From a bacterium (GTDB lineage: Bacteria > Pseudomonadota > Alphaproteobacteria > Acetobacterales > Acetobacteraceae), in the NCBI GenBank assembly GCA_026224825.1, contig JAMFRO010000057.1, positions 90,054 to 154,053 on the forward strand: a stretch of DNA of 64,000 bases, read 5' to 3'. This document shows, piece after piece, positions 1 through 8,431 of the stretch. The position numbers were made by a program, and so were the translations under genes. The notes beneath the pieces were generated by a model. That model was given only the letters and a program-made list of their open reading frames with translations, did no database searches and was not told where the DNA came from. The first letter of the stretch is position 1. Every line of letters starts with the position of its first letter.

Positions 1-143
1 AGCATCAGCATCTCACCATGCGCCATGTTGATGACGCGCATGAGGCCGAAGCTGAGCGCCAGGCCCAGAGCCGCCAGCACGAACAGCGAGGCAACGGAGA
101 CACCGTTGAAGACCTGGCCTAGAAGAAATGCGGATTCCTGCAT
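1..143 (-). CDS. urtB: Urea/branched-chain-type ABC transporter permease, N-terminal part (UrtB-like)
   Basis: Only the first 47 residues are in the window; the gene runs off the left edge on the minus strand. The visible part is a hydrophobic helix ([20 protein letters not shown]) followed by [18 protein letters not shown], the signature start of LivH/UrtB permeases. UrtB forms the inner-membrane channel of the urea importer with UrtC. It lies directly downstream of urtA in the same direction, which supports UrtB over a generic LivH. A terminator-like hairpin separates the two genes. Identity as urea rather than amide or amino-acid permease rests on the neighbour. Confidence 0.75.
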   Translation of the reverse strand, partial: MQESAFLLGQVFNGVSVASLFVLAALGLALSFGLMRVINMAHGEMLM

Positions 144-155
144 CACACCCTCGGG

Positions 156-190
156 AAAAAAAAGCCGGGAACGCGGCGCGCTCCCGGCTT
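156..190 (-). terminator. Intrinsic terminator/attenuator between urtA and urtB
   Basis: On the minus strand, a 9-bp stem (AAGCCGGGA / TCCCGGCTT) with an 11-nt GC-rich loop is followed by a run of eight T. It sits just after the urtA stop and 13 nt before the urtB start, so it probably lowers permease expression relative to the binding protein. Confidence 0.8.
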
Positions 191-196
191 AAAACA

Positions 197-1402
197 TTAG
201 AATGCCGTGTGCGCCACGCAGCTCTTGCCCGGGAAGGTCAGCGCATCATACGGCTGCGGGGTTATCGGGCCGGGTGAGGTCCAGATGATCTTGAACTGGC
301 CATCGGGCTGTAGCTCGCCGATATAGCCGGTCTGCACCATCGAGAGGTTCGGGGCGAACTTCACGCTGCCGAGCGGGCTGTCTTCAAAGCCCAGAGCCAC
401 GGCGGCATTGCGCACCGCTTTCGGGTCGAACGTGCCGGCCTTGGTCACCGCGGCGGCCCATTCCTCTACGTCCACATAACCATGCACCATCGGGTCATCC
501 ACCACGGAATCCGCACCGTATTTGGCTTTATAGGCAGCCACGAAATCCGCATTGGTCTGGCCGGGCAGGCTCTGGTAATAGTTCCAGCTTGTGTACGAAC
601 CAGCCAGTAGGCTCGGGCCCATGGCTTTGGCTTCCGGCTCGGCGATGGAGAAGCTCATCACCGGCAGTTTGTCCGGCGTCAGCCCGGCGGCGGCCATCTG
701 CTTGAAGAAGGAGACGTTGCTGTCACCATTCAGCGTGTTGATGATGATGTCAGGCCCGGCCTTCTGAATCTCCGCCACGATGGAGGAGAAGTCCGTACCA
801 CCCAGCGGCACATATTCCTCGCCTGAGAGCGTCAGCCCATCATGCGCGATGTGCTTTTTCAAAATCAAATTGGCCGTGCGCGGATACACATAATCCGAAC
901 CGATGAGGAAGATCTTCTTATAGCCCTTCTGCTCGGCCCAGGTGAGCGCGGGGAGCGCCTGCTGGTTCGGCTGGGCGCCGGAATACATGATGTTGGGCGA
1001 GCATTCATTGCCCTCGAACTGCACAGGGTACCACAGCAGCCCGTGCAGGCGCTGGAACACCGGCAGCATGGCTTTGCGGGAGGAGGACGTCCAGCCGCCG
1101 AACACGGTGACGACCTTGTCCTCCTGCAGCAGCTTGGTGGCTTTCTGCGCGAAGGTGGAGGGATCGGACGCGCCGTCCTCCTCCACCGGCACGATCTGCT
1201 TGCCGAGCACGCCGCCCTTGGCGTTGAGCTGCGAAATCGCCAGCAGCTCCGCATCTTCCAGCGGCACTTCGGAAATCGCCATGGTGCCGCTCAAGGATTG
1301 CAGCACGCCGACTTTTACGGTGCCATCCGCCCGTGCCGGGACCGTGCCCAGCATGGTGGAGGCCAGTAATGCGGCAGCCAAACCTATATGTTTCAACGCC
1401 AT
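197..1402 (-). CDS. urtA: Urea (or short-chain amide) ABC transporter substrate-binding protein UrtA
   Basis: 401-aa periplasmic binding protein of the branched-chain amino-acid/urea type. An N-terminal signal peptide (about residues 1-25, ending near VPARA) precedes a Peripla_BP fold. Family-typical stretches include VGVLQSLSGTMAISE near the start, then FGGWTSSSRKAMLPVF and LLWYPVQFEGNECSPN, which are characteristic of UrtA and the related amide-binding FmdD proteins. The length is normal for the family. The ATG at 1400-1402 follows a purine-rich GGGAGACTAAGGG. It precedes urtB in the same direction. Sequence alone does not separate urea from formamide/acetamide; urease or amidase genes are not in view. 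Confidence 0.88.
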   Translation of the reverse strand: MALKHIGLAAALLASTMLGTVPARADGTVKVGVLQSLSGTMAISEVPLEDAELLAISQLNAKGGVLGKQIVPVEEDGASDPSTFAQKATKLLQEDKVVTVFGGWTSSSRKAMLPVFQRLHGLLWYPVQFEGNECSPNIMYSGAQPNQQALPALTWAEQKGYKKIFLIGSDYVYPRTANLILKKHIAHDGLTLSGEEYVPLGGTDFSSIVAEIQKAGPDIIINTLNGDSNVSFFKQMAAAGLTPDKLPVMSFSIAEPEAKAMGPSLLAGSYTSWNYYQSLPGQTNADFVAAYKAKYGADSVVDDPMVHGYVDVEEWAAAVTKAGTFDPKAVRNAAVALGFEDSPLGSVKFAPNLSMVQTGYIGELQPDGQFKIIWTSPGPITPQPYDALTFPGKSCVAHTAF

Positions 1403-1421
1403 CCCTTAGTCTCCCAGCTAT

Positions 1422-1437
1422 GGCGGCACATGCCGCC
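1422..1437. promoter_or_regulatory. Inverted repeat upstream of urtA
   Basis: GGCGGCA-CA-TGCCGCC, a perfect 7-bp inverted repeat with a 2-nt centre, lies 20 bp upstream of the urtA start in the divergent region shared with the acyl-CoA dehydrogenase gene. It could be an operator or a leader hairpin; no regulator is adjacent. Confidence 0.35.
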
Positions 1438-1591
1438 GGTTTATGATTTGTTAGACTAGGTCCCGCCTGCTGCAACGCACCATGGGGCGTTTGACGTAGT
1501 GGGCAATCGCCACTGCGATACCTTGGAGCGCCGCTGGCCCGTGCCCTGCCGTTGCGGGATAGTTTCAGGAACAAGCCAAAAGGACCGTCCG

Positions 1592-3799
1592 ATGCTGCTC
1601 AGCCTGCCCCAAGATAGCCAGCCCGTTCAGGAGATGTTCGAGCGCTTCTTCGCCACGGAATCCACCACCGCCCGCGTGCGCGCGGCCGAGCCGGTGGGGT
1701 TTGATCCGGCCTTGTGGAAAGGACTGGTGGCGCTGGATGCGCCCTTCATGCGCCTGAGCGAGGAAGCCGGCGGCGGCGGCATGAGCCTGTTCGATGCCAC
1801 GGTGATGATGGAGCAAGCCGGGCGCCGCCTGGCCGCAGCCCCACTCGCGGAATCACTCGTGGCACTGCGCATTCTGGGTGAGGTGGGCGGCGAGACCGCG
1901 CGCGAATGGATCAACAAGGTGCGCGACGGTGAGACCGTGCTCACCCTCGCCCTCAAACCCGTAACAGACGGCAAAACCCAGCTCGTGCCTGGTGGCGCCG
2001 TGGCCACCGCCGTGCTGGTGCTGGATGGCGACCAACTCGCCATCGAACTACCCGCCGCACCGCTGGAGGCCCCCTCCAGCCTTGGCGGCAACGCGCTCGG
2101 CCAGTTCACCCCCGGCCAGGGCACACGCCTGCCGCTGGCCAGCAATGCCGATGCCGCAGCCATCTACGGCGCCGGCATCGAGGAATGGAAACTGCTCACC
2201 GCCGCCGCCCTGGGCGGGCTGGCCGATGAAGCCGTGAAAATGGCCTCGGCCTATGCCACCGAGCGCGAAGCCTTCGGCCAACCCATCGGCACCTACCAGG
2301 GCATCTCGCACCCGCTGGCCAATGACATTATCGATGTGGACGGCGTGAAACTGCTGGTCTGGAGCGCGCTGCGCGATCTGGCGGACGGTACCGAGACCGC
2401 CGGCGCCACCGTGTCCGAAGCCTTCTGGTGGGCCGCCAAAACCGCCACCAATTCAGTCGCCCACGCGCTGCACACCTTCGGCGGCTACGGCCTCACCAAC
2501 GAGTACGACATCCAGCTCTACCACCGCCGCGCCAAATCCTGGGCCCAGGCTTTGGGCAACCCGGAGTCCGAGCTGGTGCGCGCCGGCCGCCGGCTGTACC
2601 TGGGCGAGGCCGCGCATCTGCCCGACCCCGGCCTGGTGGAAATAAGCTTCGAGACCCCGGACACCGGCCGCGAGCTGGCCGATGAAACCCGCGCCGTACT
2701 CACCGCCGTGATCGACCCCGCCCGCCACCATTTGCACGACCATAGTTTTGAGGCCTTCAGTTGGGACGTGCACCATGCTTTGGGCAAAGCCGGGCTCATC
2801 TTCCCGCACTGGCCGGAAAAATGGGGCGGGCGCGGGGCGGATGCGGACTCAACCCGCGCCAGCTACGCCGAATGGAGCAAAATCGGCTGGGCCGGCCTGC
2901 CCCGCGGCACCACCGGCCTCGGCGGCAATATGATCCAGAAATTCGGCAGCCCCGCGCTGCAGGACGAAGTGCTGCTGCGCATGGGCCGTGGCGAGATCAC
3001 CTCCTGCCTCGGCTACACCGAACCCTCCGGCGGCTCCGACGTGTTCGCCGCTAAAACCCGCGCCGTGCGCGATGGCGATGACTGGATCATCAACGGCCAG
3101 AAAATGTTCACCTCCGGCGCGGAATGGGCCGGCTACGTGCTGCTCCTCACCCGCACCGACCCGGACCTGCCCAAGCACAAAGGCCTCACCATGTTCCTGG
3201 TGCCGCTCAACCTGCCCGGCATCGAAATCCACCCCGTCCACACCTTCATGGACGAACGCACCAACGCCACTTTCTACGCCGATGTGCGCGTGCCCGACCT
3301 GTACCGCATTGGTGAGGTCAACGGCGGGCTGAAATGCATGGCCTCGGCGCTGAGCGAAGAACAAGGCGGCGCCCATTACCACTACCAGCTCCACGACATG
3401 CTCAATGCCATAACGGAATGGGCCAAAGACGAAGAACGCGACGGAATGCCCTTCCTCGAACACCCCGGCACCCTCGCAACACTCGCCCGCACCCACGCCC
3501 ACGCCCGCATCAGCGAAGGCCTCTCCGCCCGCGCCCTGTGGACCAGCATCGCCAAAGAACCAGACCTGGCCTACGGCCCCGCCTCCAAAATCTTCTCCAC
3601 CCAAGCCTTCATAGACCTCTCCGCAGAACTCCTGGACCTGGCCTCCCCAGGCACCCTGCTACGAGGCACAACCGGCCTAAGCGTCGTGGAAAAAGGCTAC
3701 CGCCACTCCACCGCCACCTCCATCTACGGCGGCTCCAGCGAAGTCCTGCGCAGCATGATCGCCGAACGCCGCCTCGGCATGCCGCGTAGCCGGGGGTGA
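1592..3799 (+). CDS. Fused two-domain acyl-CoA dehydrogenase
   Basis: 735-aa protein made of two acyl-CoA dehydrogenase modules in tandem, about twice the usual 380 aa. The N-terminal module (about 1-360) has degenerate helical and C-terminal parts, including HALHTFGGYGLTNEYDIQLYHRR. The C-terminal module (about 370-735) is complete: the flavin-binding segment LGYTEPSGGSD, the beta-domain stretch DDWIINGQKMFTSGA, and a C-terminal IYGGSSEVLRSMIAERRLG. Such fused proteins oxidise acyl-CoA thioesters with FAD and pass electrons to ETF. The chosen ATG has AAAAGGA about 8 nt upstream; a GTG-type start at 1499 would add 31 poorly conserved residues. It is divergent from urtA and monocistronic. The substrate cannot be told. 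Confidence 0.85.
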   Translation: MLLSLPQDSQPVQEMFERFFATESTTARVRAAEPVGFDPALWKGLVALDAPFMRLSEEAGGGGMSLFDATVMMEQAGRRLAAAPLAESLVALRILGEVGGETAREWINKVRDGETVLTLALKPVTDGKTQLVPGGAVATAVLVLDGDQLAIELPAAPLEAPSSLGGNALGQFTPGQGTRLPLASNADAAAIYGAGIEEWKLLTAAALGGLADEAVKMASAYATEREAFGQPIGTYQGISHPLANDIIDVDGVKLLVWSALRDLADGTETAGATVSEAFWWAAKTATNSVAHALHTFGGYGLTNEYDIQLYHRRAKSWAQALGNPESELVRAGRRLYLGEAAHLPDPGLVEISFETPDTGRELADETRAVLTAVIDPARHHLHDHSFEAFSWDVHHALGKAGLIFPHWPEKWGGRGADADSTRASYAEWSKIGWAGLPRGTTGLGGNMIQKFGSPALQDEVLLRMGRGEITSCLGYTEPSGGSDVFAAKTRAVRDGDDWIINGQKMFTSGAEWAGYVLLLTRTDPDLPKHKGLTMFLVPLNLPGIEIHPVHTFMDERTNATFYADVRVPDLYRIGEVNGGLKCMASALSEEQGGAHYHYQLHDMLNAITEWAKDEERDGMPFLEHPGTLATLARTHAHARISEGLSARALWTSIAKEPDLAYGPASKIFSTQAFIDLSAELLDLASPGTLLRGTTGLSVVEKGYRHSTATSIYGGSSEVLRSMIAERRLGMPRSRG

Positions 3800-3801
3800 G
3801 A

Positions 3802-3913
3802 CGAAAAAGGCGAGGGCTCCGCCCCTCGACCCCCACTGGGCCTGAGGCCCAGTGGGGGTCGTCACGCCGGAGGCGTGCTTCGCACGACGGGGCGAAGCCC
3901 CTCGCCTTTTCCG
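3802..3913. repeat. Composite palindromic element (terminator-like) between convergent genes
   Basis: The outer arms (GAAAAAGGCGAGGGCTCCGC and GGGGCGAAGCCCCTCGCC...TTTTCCG) pair across the whole element. Inside are a palindrome at 3828-3860 with 16-bp arms around one centre base and a second hairpin at 3861-3889 (ACGCC GGA GGCGT nested within CGTC...GACG). Bases 3856-3890 recur identically at 43643-43677. It lies between two convergent genes and probably terminates both transcripts. Confidence 0.8.
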
Positions 3914-3927
3914 TCCCAACTCCCCGA

Positions 3928-4680
3928 TTACGCGGACGTGTCGATGGTTGGGCGTACGGAGATCAGGTCTATGTTGACCCGTTGGGGGAGGCTGACGATG
4001 AAGGTGATGGTGTCGGCGATTTCGCTGGCGGCTACCGCGCCGTCTTTGCTGGTGTGGCTTTGGATGGCGGCGCGGAAGTTGGGGTTGGAGATGCTGGTGT
4101 GCACTTCGGTTGTGGTGGCGCCGGGCATGAGGACGCAGACGCGAATGCCGAAGCCGCCGACTTCCTGGCGGAGGGAGTCTGAGAAGGCGTTTAGGGCGTG
4201 TTTGGAGGCTGCGTAGGCGCCGACCATGGGGCCGGTTTTACGGCCGGCCTGGGAGGAGATGTTGATGATATCGCCGTGGCCTTGGGCTTTCATGGGGGCG
4301 ATGGCGGCTTTGCAGGTGTAAACGGTGCCGAGCAGATTTACGTCCATCACGCGGCGGAATTCGGCGAGGTCTGTGTCTTCGGTGGTGCCCATGTGCATGA
4401 TGCCGGCGGAGTTGATGAGGATGTCGATCTTGCCGAAATGGGCAACGGTTTTTTCAACGGCTTCGGTTGCGGCCTTCTCGTCCACCACATCGCCGGGCAG
4501 CGCCAGGACTTTCACGCCCAGCGCTTCAAGCTTCGTTTTCAGCGCTTCCAGCCGGTCGGCGCGGCGGGCGGAGAGGGCGACATCCGCGCCTGCTTCGGCC
4601 AGGCCGATGGCGGCGGCTTCGCCGATGCCCGATGATGCGCCGGTGACGAGGGCTACGCGCCCGGCCAATGGTTTCGTCAT
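3928..4680 (-). CDS. SDR family oxidoreductase (classical short-chain dehydrogenase)
   Basis: 250-aa classical SDR. The Rossmann motif TGASSGIG is at residues 13-20, the NSAG motif at 90-93, and the catalytic set is Ser142/143, Tyr156 and Lys160 in YAASK. The residues after the first beta-strand (SARRADRL, with adjacent arginines) suggest NADP preference. Family members with this pattern (YdfG/clavaldehyde-dehydrogenase-like) reduce small carbonyls or oxidise hydroxy-acids. It is monocistronic, convergent with the upstream acyl-CoA dehydrogenase, and divergent from selC just 40 bp away. The substrate is unknown. Confidence 0.88.
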   Translation of the reverse strand: MTKPLAGRVALVTGASSGIGEAAAIGLAEAGADVALSARRADRLEALKTKLEALGVKVLALPGDVVDEKAATEAVEKTVAHFGKIDILINSAGIMHMGTTEDTDLAEFRRVMDVNLLGTVYTCKAAIAPMKAQGHGDIINISSQAGRKTGPMVGAYAASKHALNAFSDSLRQEVGGFGIRVCVLMPGATTTEVHTSISNPNFRAAIQSHTSKDGAVAASEIADTITFIVSLPQRVNIDLISVRPTIDTSA

Positions 4681-4720
4681 ATTTTTGCTCTCTCCTGCTA
4701 CATCGTCTATAAATGGTTAT

Positions 4721-4813
4721 GGAAGCGATTGAAGTCTGGTGGCTTCCTTGGTCTTCAAAACCAATGGCCCGCGAATAGCGGGCGGTGGGTTCGATTCCCA
4801 TCCGCTTCCGCCA
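4721..4813 (+). tRNA. selC: tRNA-Sec (anticodon UCA)
   Basis: The 93-nt sequence folds as a selenocysteine tRNA. The 8-position acceptor arm is GGAAGCGA against CCGCTTCC with a mismatch at the eighth pair. The D-stem is extended to 6 bp (GAAGTC / GGCTTC) with a tiny TGGT loop. The anticodon stem TTGGT/ACCAA carries loop CTTCAAA, so the anticodon TCA is at 4755-4757. A long variable arm GCCCGC-GAATA-GCGGGC and a T-arm with TTCGATT follow, then discriminator G and encoded CCA at 4811-4813. A UCA anticodon reads UGA. It ends 3 bp from the convergent selenoprotein gene and shares the locus with selA, selB and selD. Confidence 0.96.
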
Positions 4814-4816
4814 CTC

Positions 4817-6544
4817 TTATTTTTTCTTGATGCGTTCCTCCCAATCCGCCGGCAGCACGATTTTCTTGGCTGTGGGAAAGCCGAGATAGCCGTTATGCGC
4901 GAAGGTATAGGCGTTGGTGCGCAACGGATCGCCCGAGACCAGCACCATGAAGTCATCCTTGTCGAACACGATCGGCACCATGCGTTGCGGATCGTCGGAT
5001 ACCGCGAAGTCCTTCGGCAATTTGCCGAGATTGACCTGATGCTTCAGCGAGCCGATCGGGAAATCCGCCCATGTTTCCGTATAGGTTTCCACGCGCTCTG
5101 CTGTCATGCGCGCATGGTCGTACAGATATTGTTTCACATCATCCTTGGTCCAGCCTGCGCGCGCGATGGTCTGTGCCAGGATGGGGGTGAGCACGAGTGC
5201 GGGGCGTAAAGTGCCATAGGTGATGCCGCCCACCGTAAAGATGATCTCCCAGCGTGTGCAGGAGGCCACCGCATCGGCGAGATATGGCATGATCTCCTCC
5301 GGTGTGCTGCCGGTGACGGAGACGATGACATTGCCGCTGGTCATGCGCGAGATGGTAACGGTGTTGTCGCCCGTCTCGAACCCCATGTCCGCCGCATTGG
5401 ACGGCCAGCCGGCGGTGGCCAGCGCGTCCTCGTTTTCCGCCAGCACCACACGGAAGGTGTTGCCGAAGCAGCCCTTATCCGTTTTGTGCAAGAGGAAGCC
5501 CGCCATATTGCGCAGGCCCAGGCGCCAGAAGCGGCCGATGGCCGTGTTCGGCTTGAAGCCGTCACGCAGCACGCCCTGCTCGTAGTTAAACTTCAGCTCC
5601 TTGATGATGGGGCCATTCAACACGATGAGCGTCTCCGCCCCAGGCGTATTGCCGCTGTGTTCCACACCATATCCAGGGTCCACCATGGCTTCCGCCAGAG
5701 CGATGAGGATCGGCATGTACTCAGGCTTGCAGCCCGCCATCACGCCATTCACAGCGGTGGCCCAGATGGTGACCGCCCGGCTCGCCGGCAGCACCACACC
5801 GAGGATCTCGTTGGGGTCGCGCGTGGTGTAGCTCAGGAACTGGTTGATCTTCTCGACCGTGGGCGGCACGATGGGCAACCCATCGCTCCACTCGCGCTCG
5901 TAGAAATAATCATTCACCTCCTCGAAACTGCCGCTGAACACGATGTCGCGCGACGCCGGCTCCTCGTCATATTCGATGGTCTCAGGCTGGGTCATCAGAT
6001 TATCGATCACCTGCTTCGCCGTCACGGCGATGACATGGCCGCGCAACTCCTCACTGCTCTGCGCACCGGGATGTCCCATGATCATCGCCAAAGGCAGGTT
6101 CGGCATGCCGAGCCCGACGGAAGTCGCGGCGGCTTGTCCCATGAAACCCTCGCAGGTTAGAGAAGAGGTCGGATAACCGGCTTTTTCACACGCTTCACTG
6201 GCCCGCAGCACGGCGGGCGTACAAGAGCCTCAACAGGCCATGCAGGAGATGGCGGCGTCGACTCCTAATTCTTTGAACCGTTGCGGCAGAGAGGCGAGCA
6301 ACTCGCGCTCATTCACGGTGTGCGTGTTGCCGAACTCGCGCCAGCTCACCCATTTCATGCCCGGATAGATTTTTTTAATCTCTTCTTCCAGCGTGGCGTA
6401 AACCTCGTCGCCCATGAAGAGATAATCCCAGAGCTGGGCAATGGTTTTACCGTTCAGCGTGTCGAGCCGCTTGGCCAGAGGCTGGATTTTCTGGCGCCGC
6501 TCACCGCTGGGCCAGACAACGTCATATTGGGTTTCGCTTGCCAT
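4817..6544 (-). CDS. UGSC-family selenoprotein with in-frame UGA (Sec105)
   Basis: Read through a single UGA at 6230-6232, this minus-strand frame encodes 575 aa without other stops. Residues 98-108 read AAISCMAC-U-GSC, so Sec105 sits in a cysteine-rich C101-xx-C104-U105-GS-C108 motif, the hallmark of the UGSC (seleno)protein family. The part before UGA is 104 aa; the 470 aa after it is in the same frame and would otherwise lack a proper start and ribosome site. An 18-nt hairpin begins 11 nt after the UGA. The start has AGGAGAA about 8 nt upstream, 12 bp after the flavoprotein gene. The N-terminal 190 residues hold the redox motif. The C-terminal part (190-575) I cannot assign; it contains GVEHSGNTPGAETLIVLNGP and FGNTFRVVLAENED. 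Selenium-dependent redox chemistry is inferred; the reaction is unknown. A standard gene caller would report two separate proteins. Confidence 0.92.
6201..6218 (-). promoter_or_regulatory. Candidate bacterial SECIS hairpin downstream of the UGA codon
   Basis: On the minus strand, starting 11 nt after UGA, GCCCGC-CGTGCT-GCGGGC forms a perfect 6-bp stem with a 6-nt apical loop containing GU. Spacing and a GU-bearing apical loop fit the bacterial SECIS bound by the SelB C-terminus. The element lies in coding sequence, as bacterial SECIS elements do. Confidence 0.75.
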
Positions 6545-6556
6545 GAAGAAATTCTC

Positions 6557-7492
6557 CTAGACTGTAAGCTGATCGACTGTAAGCTGACGGAACGCGGCCT
6601 CGGCGGCGCCAACGCCCTCCGCCATGGCCTGAACGATATTACCACCATAGCCGGCACGCACGGCACCAGCCGCAAAAATGCGCGGATGGGATGTGGTGAG
6701 CCCCTCGCCGGTTTTGATATGGCCCGAGGCCTCAAGCATGGAAGCCGGCAGAAAGCCGGTATTGGGGGTAACGCCGATGAAGGGAAACAGCCCGGCGCAA
6801 TCGATATCCGTGCTCTCGCCGGTCTTTACATTGCGCAGGCGCAAACCCTCAACGCCATTCTCACCGAGAATTTCAGTGATCTCGCTATCCCAGATGAAGG
6901 TCACATTATCCCGCGAGGCGATCTTCTCAATATAATCGCGCTTGGCCTTCAGCGGCCCACGGCAGACCATGATGACGCGCTTGCAGATCTTCGCCAGCAC
7001 CAAAGCTTCCTCAACCGCCGCATCGCCACTGCCGGTCACCGCGACATCCTGCCCACGGAAAAACCCGCCATCGCAAGTGGCGCAGCGCGACACGCCACGC
7101 CCGGTAAACTCTTCCTCGCCCGGCACACCGAGTTTTTTCAAGGACGCACCGGAGGCGATGATAATCACCTCAGGCTTGTGCACATGGCCTTCGCCATCGG
7201 TAATGCGGAGCACGGCACCGGTCTCAATCGTCTCAATGCCCGCCTCGATGATCTGCACGGCAGCCTTGCGCGCATCCTCCAGCAGATGGATGGCCAGATC
7301 CTGCCCGGAGAATTTGCCCGGGAGCGGCAGGCCATGCACCTCATCCACCGTGGCGACGAGCCCGCCGAACATATAGCTGCTCTCAAACAGCGTCACGAGC
7401 CGGCCAAGCCGTGCCATATGGCAAGCAGCGGCGAGCCCAGCCAGGCCGCCGCCGATCACCGCCACTTCACAACTATTGCGCAACGGCCGCAT
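6557..7492 (-). CDS. Thioredoxin-reductase-like FAD/NAD(P)-disulfide oxidoreductase
   Basis: 311-aa flavoprotein of the low-molecular-weight thioredoxin reductase (TrxB) fold and length. The FAD-binding VIGGGLAGLAAA is near the N-terminus. The redox-active C-A-T-C pair lies in SRCATCDGGFF (about residues 134-144). The NAD(P)-binding VTGSGDAAVEEA follows, and FAAGAVRAGYGG marks the C-terminal FAD motif. The housekeeping TrxB motif is usually CATCDG with GGGNSA; here it is GSGDAA, a common variant. It sits 2 bp after the TauD-like gene and 12 bp before the selenoprotein gene, so it is the obvious electron donor to Sec105 (inference). The last nine residues QLTVDQLTV come from a 15-nt tandem duplication. 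Confidence 0.88.
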   Translation of the reverse strand: MRPLRNSCEVAVIGGGLAGLAAACHMARLGRLVTLFESSYMFGGLVATVDEVHGLPLPGKFSGQDLAIHLLEDARKAAVQIIEAGIETIETGAVLRITDGEGHVHKPEVIIIASGASLKKLGVPGEEEFTGRGVSRCATCDGGFFRGQDVAVTGSGDAAVEEALVLAKICKRVIMVCRGPLKAKRDYIEKIASRDNVTFIWDSEITEILGENGVEGLRLRNVKTGESTDIDCAGLFPFIGVTPNTGFLPASMLEASGHIKTGEGLTTSHPRIFAAGAVRAGYGGNIVQAMAEGVGAAEAAFRQLTVDQLTV

Positions 7493-7494
7493 CT

Positions 7495-8343
7495 CTAGTT
7501 CGTCGGCTCCAGCCCGGCGATAGAGGTGCGGTGCATGGTACGCCCGCTATCCGCCGGGTAAGGGATCACGCGGTGCAGCGCGCCGCCATTGTCCCAGATG
7601 GCGAGATCGCCCTCTTTCCAGTCATGGCTGTAGCAGAAGCGCGGCTGTGCCGCCCATTCCAGCAGCCGGGCCAGCAAAGCGCGCCCCTCCGCCTTGGACA
7701 TGCCGACGATGTAGTCAGCCGAATAGCCGATCATCAGCGATTTGCGGCCATTCTTGCGCGTCCACACCAGCGGCTGCTCCTGCGCCGCACCGCGCTTCAT
7801 CGGCTCGAGCTGGTCCGGCGATGCCACCTCGCGCACGGCGGCGACAACGCTATGCACCACGCGCAGGTTTTCAATCGCCTTCTTCTCGTCCTCGGGCAAA
7901 GCCTCATAGGCGGCATAGGTATTGCTGAACTGCGTCTGCCCGCCGGTGGGCGAGGTTTTGCGGCTGGACAGCACGGAGGCTTTCGGCACCGGAATGTTGA
8001 TGGTCGCACCATCCATATGCCAGAAGAAGGTGCCGAGCACATATTCCGGCTCCGGATTCTTATCCTTGTCCAGCGTGATCTTATACACATCGCGCGTATC
8101 GGCATCGCCGCCCGGCACGGTGGTGGTAAAGTTTACCCGGGCACCCAGAGCATCGGTAAACGCGAGCTGCTCCTTGTCGCTCAGATTGATCTGCGGGAAG
8201 ATCAGCGCATCATGGATTTCCAGCAGCTCCATGATCCGCTGCGCCACGGCCGGCTCAAAGATCGCATTGCGGTCCACATGCACAACGGCGCCGATCTCCG
8301 GCTTGATAACGTCCACGCGAACGGTGTCGATATTGATATCCAT
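7495..8343 (-). CDS. TauD/TfdA-like Fe(II)/2-oxoglutarate dioxygenase
   Basis: 282 aa. The facial-triad HxD is in FFWHMDGA, the distal His in ALHRVIPY, and an Arg in SGRTMHRTS fits 2-oxoglutarate binding. The usual reaction is hydroxylation of a small substrate with release of succinate and CO2. The ATG at 8341-8343 has AAGGGGAA upstream; a longer reading frame extends into the TetR gene but lacks homology. It lies 2 bp before the flavoprotein gene in the selenoprotein operon. A paralogue at 21979-22806 shares NTYAAY, PLVWT and the same HxD context, so both belong to one TauD subfamily. Substrate unknown. Confidence 0.82.
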   Translation of the reverse strand: MDINIDTVRVDVIKPEIGAVVHVDRNAIFEPAVAQRIMELLEIHDALIFPQINLSDKEQLAFTDALGARVNFTTTVPGGDADTRDVYKITLDKDKNPEPEYVLGTFFWHMDGATINIPVPKASVLSSRKTSPTGGQTQFSNTYAAYEALPEDEKKAIENLRVVHSVVAAVREVASPDQLEPMKRGAAQEQPLVWTRKNGRKSLMIGYSADYIVGMSKAEGRALLARLLEWAAQPRFCYSHDWKEGDLAIWDNGGALHRVIPYPADSGRTMHRTSIAGLEPTN

Positions 8344-8431
8344 GGCGTTCCCCTTTTTTGCTCCGGCTGGCGCGTTGCGGGCCGGCCCGATTGATGCTGA
8401 ACAGTTCATTAGCATCACCGCGCGGCAAAGG

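Noticed and set aside
2849..3604. 251-aa antisense open frame in the acyl-CoA dehydrogenase gene
   Set aside because: Composition is that of a GC-rich shadow frame (Gly, Ala, Val, His, Gln runs) with no recognisable domain.
6209..6232. Frameshift or pseudogene explanation for the two adjoining ORFs at the UGA
   Set aside because: There is no phase change; the only interruption is UGA in a CxxC-U-GSC motif, with the Sec machinery next to it.
5486..7498. Plus-strand open frames of 224 and 405 aa across the selenoprotein and reductase genes
   Set aside because: They are shadows on the opposite strand, with no domain similarity and no ribosome site.
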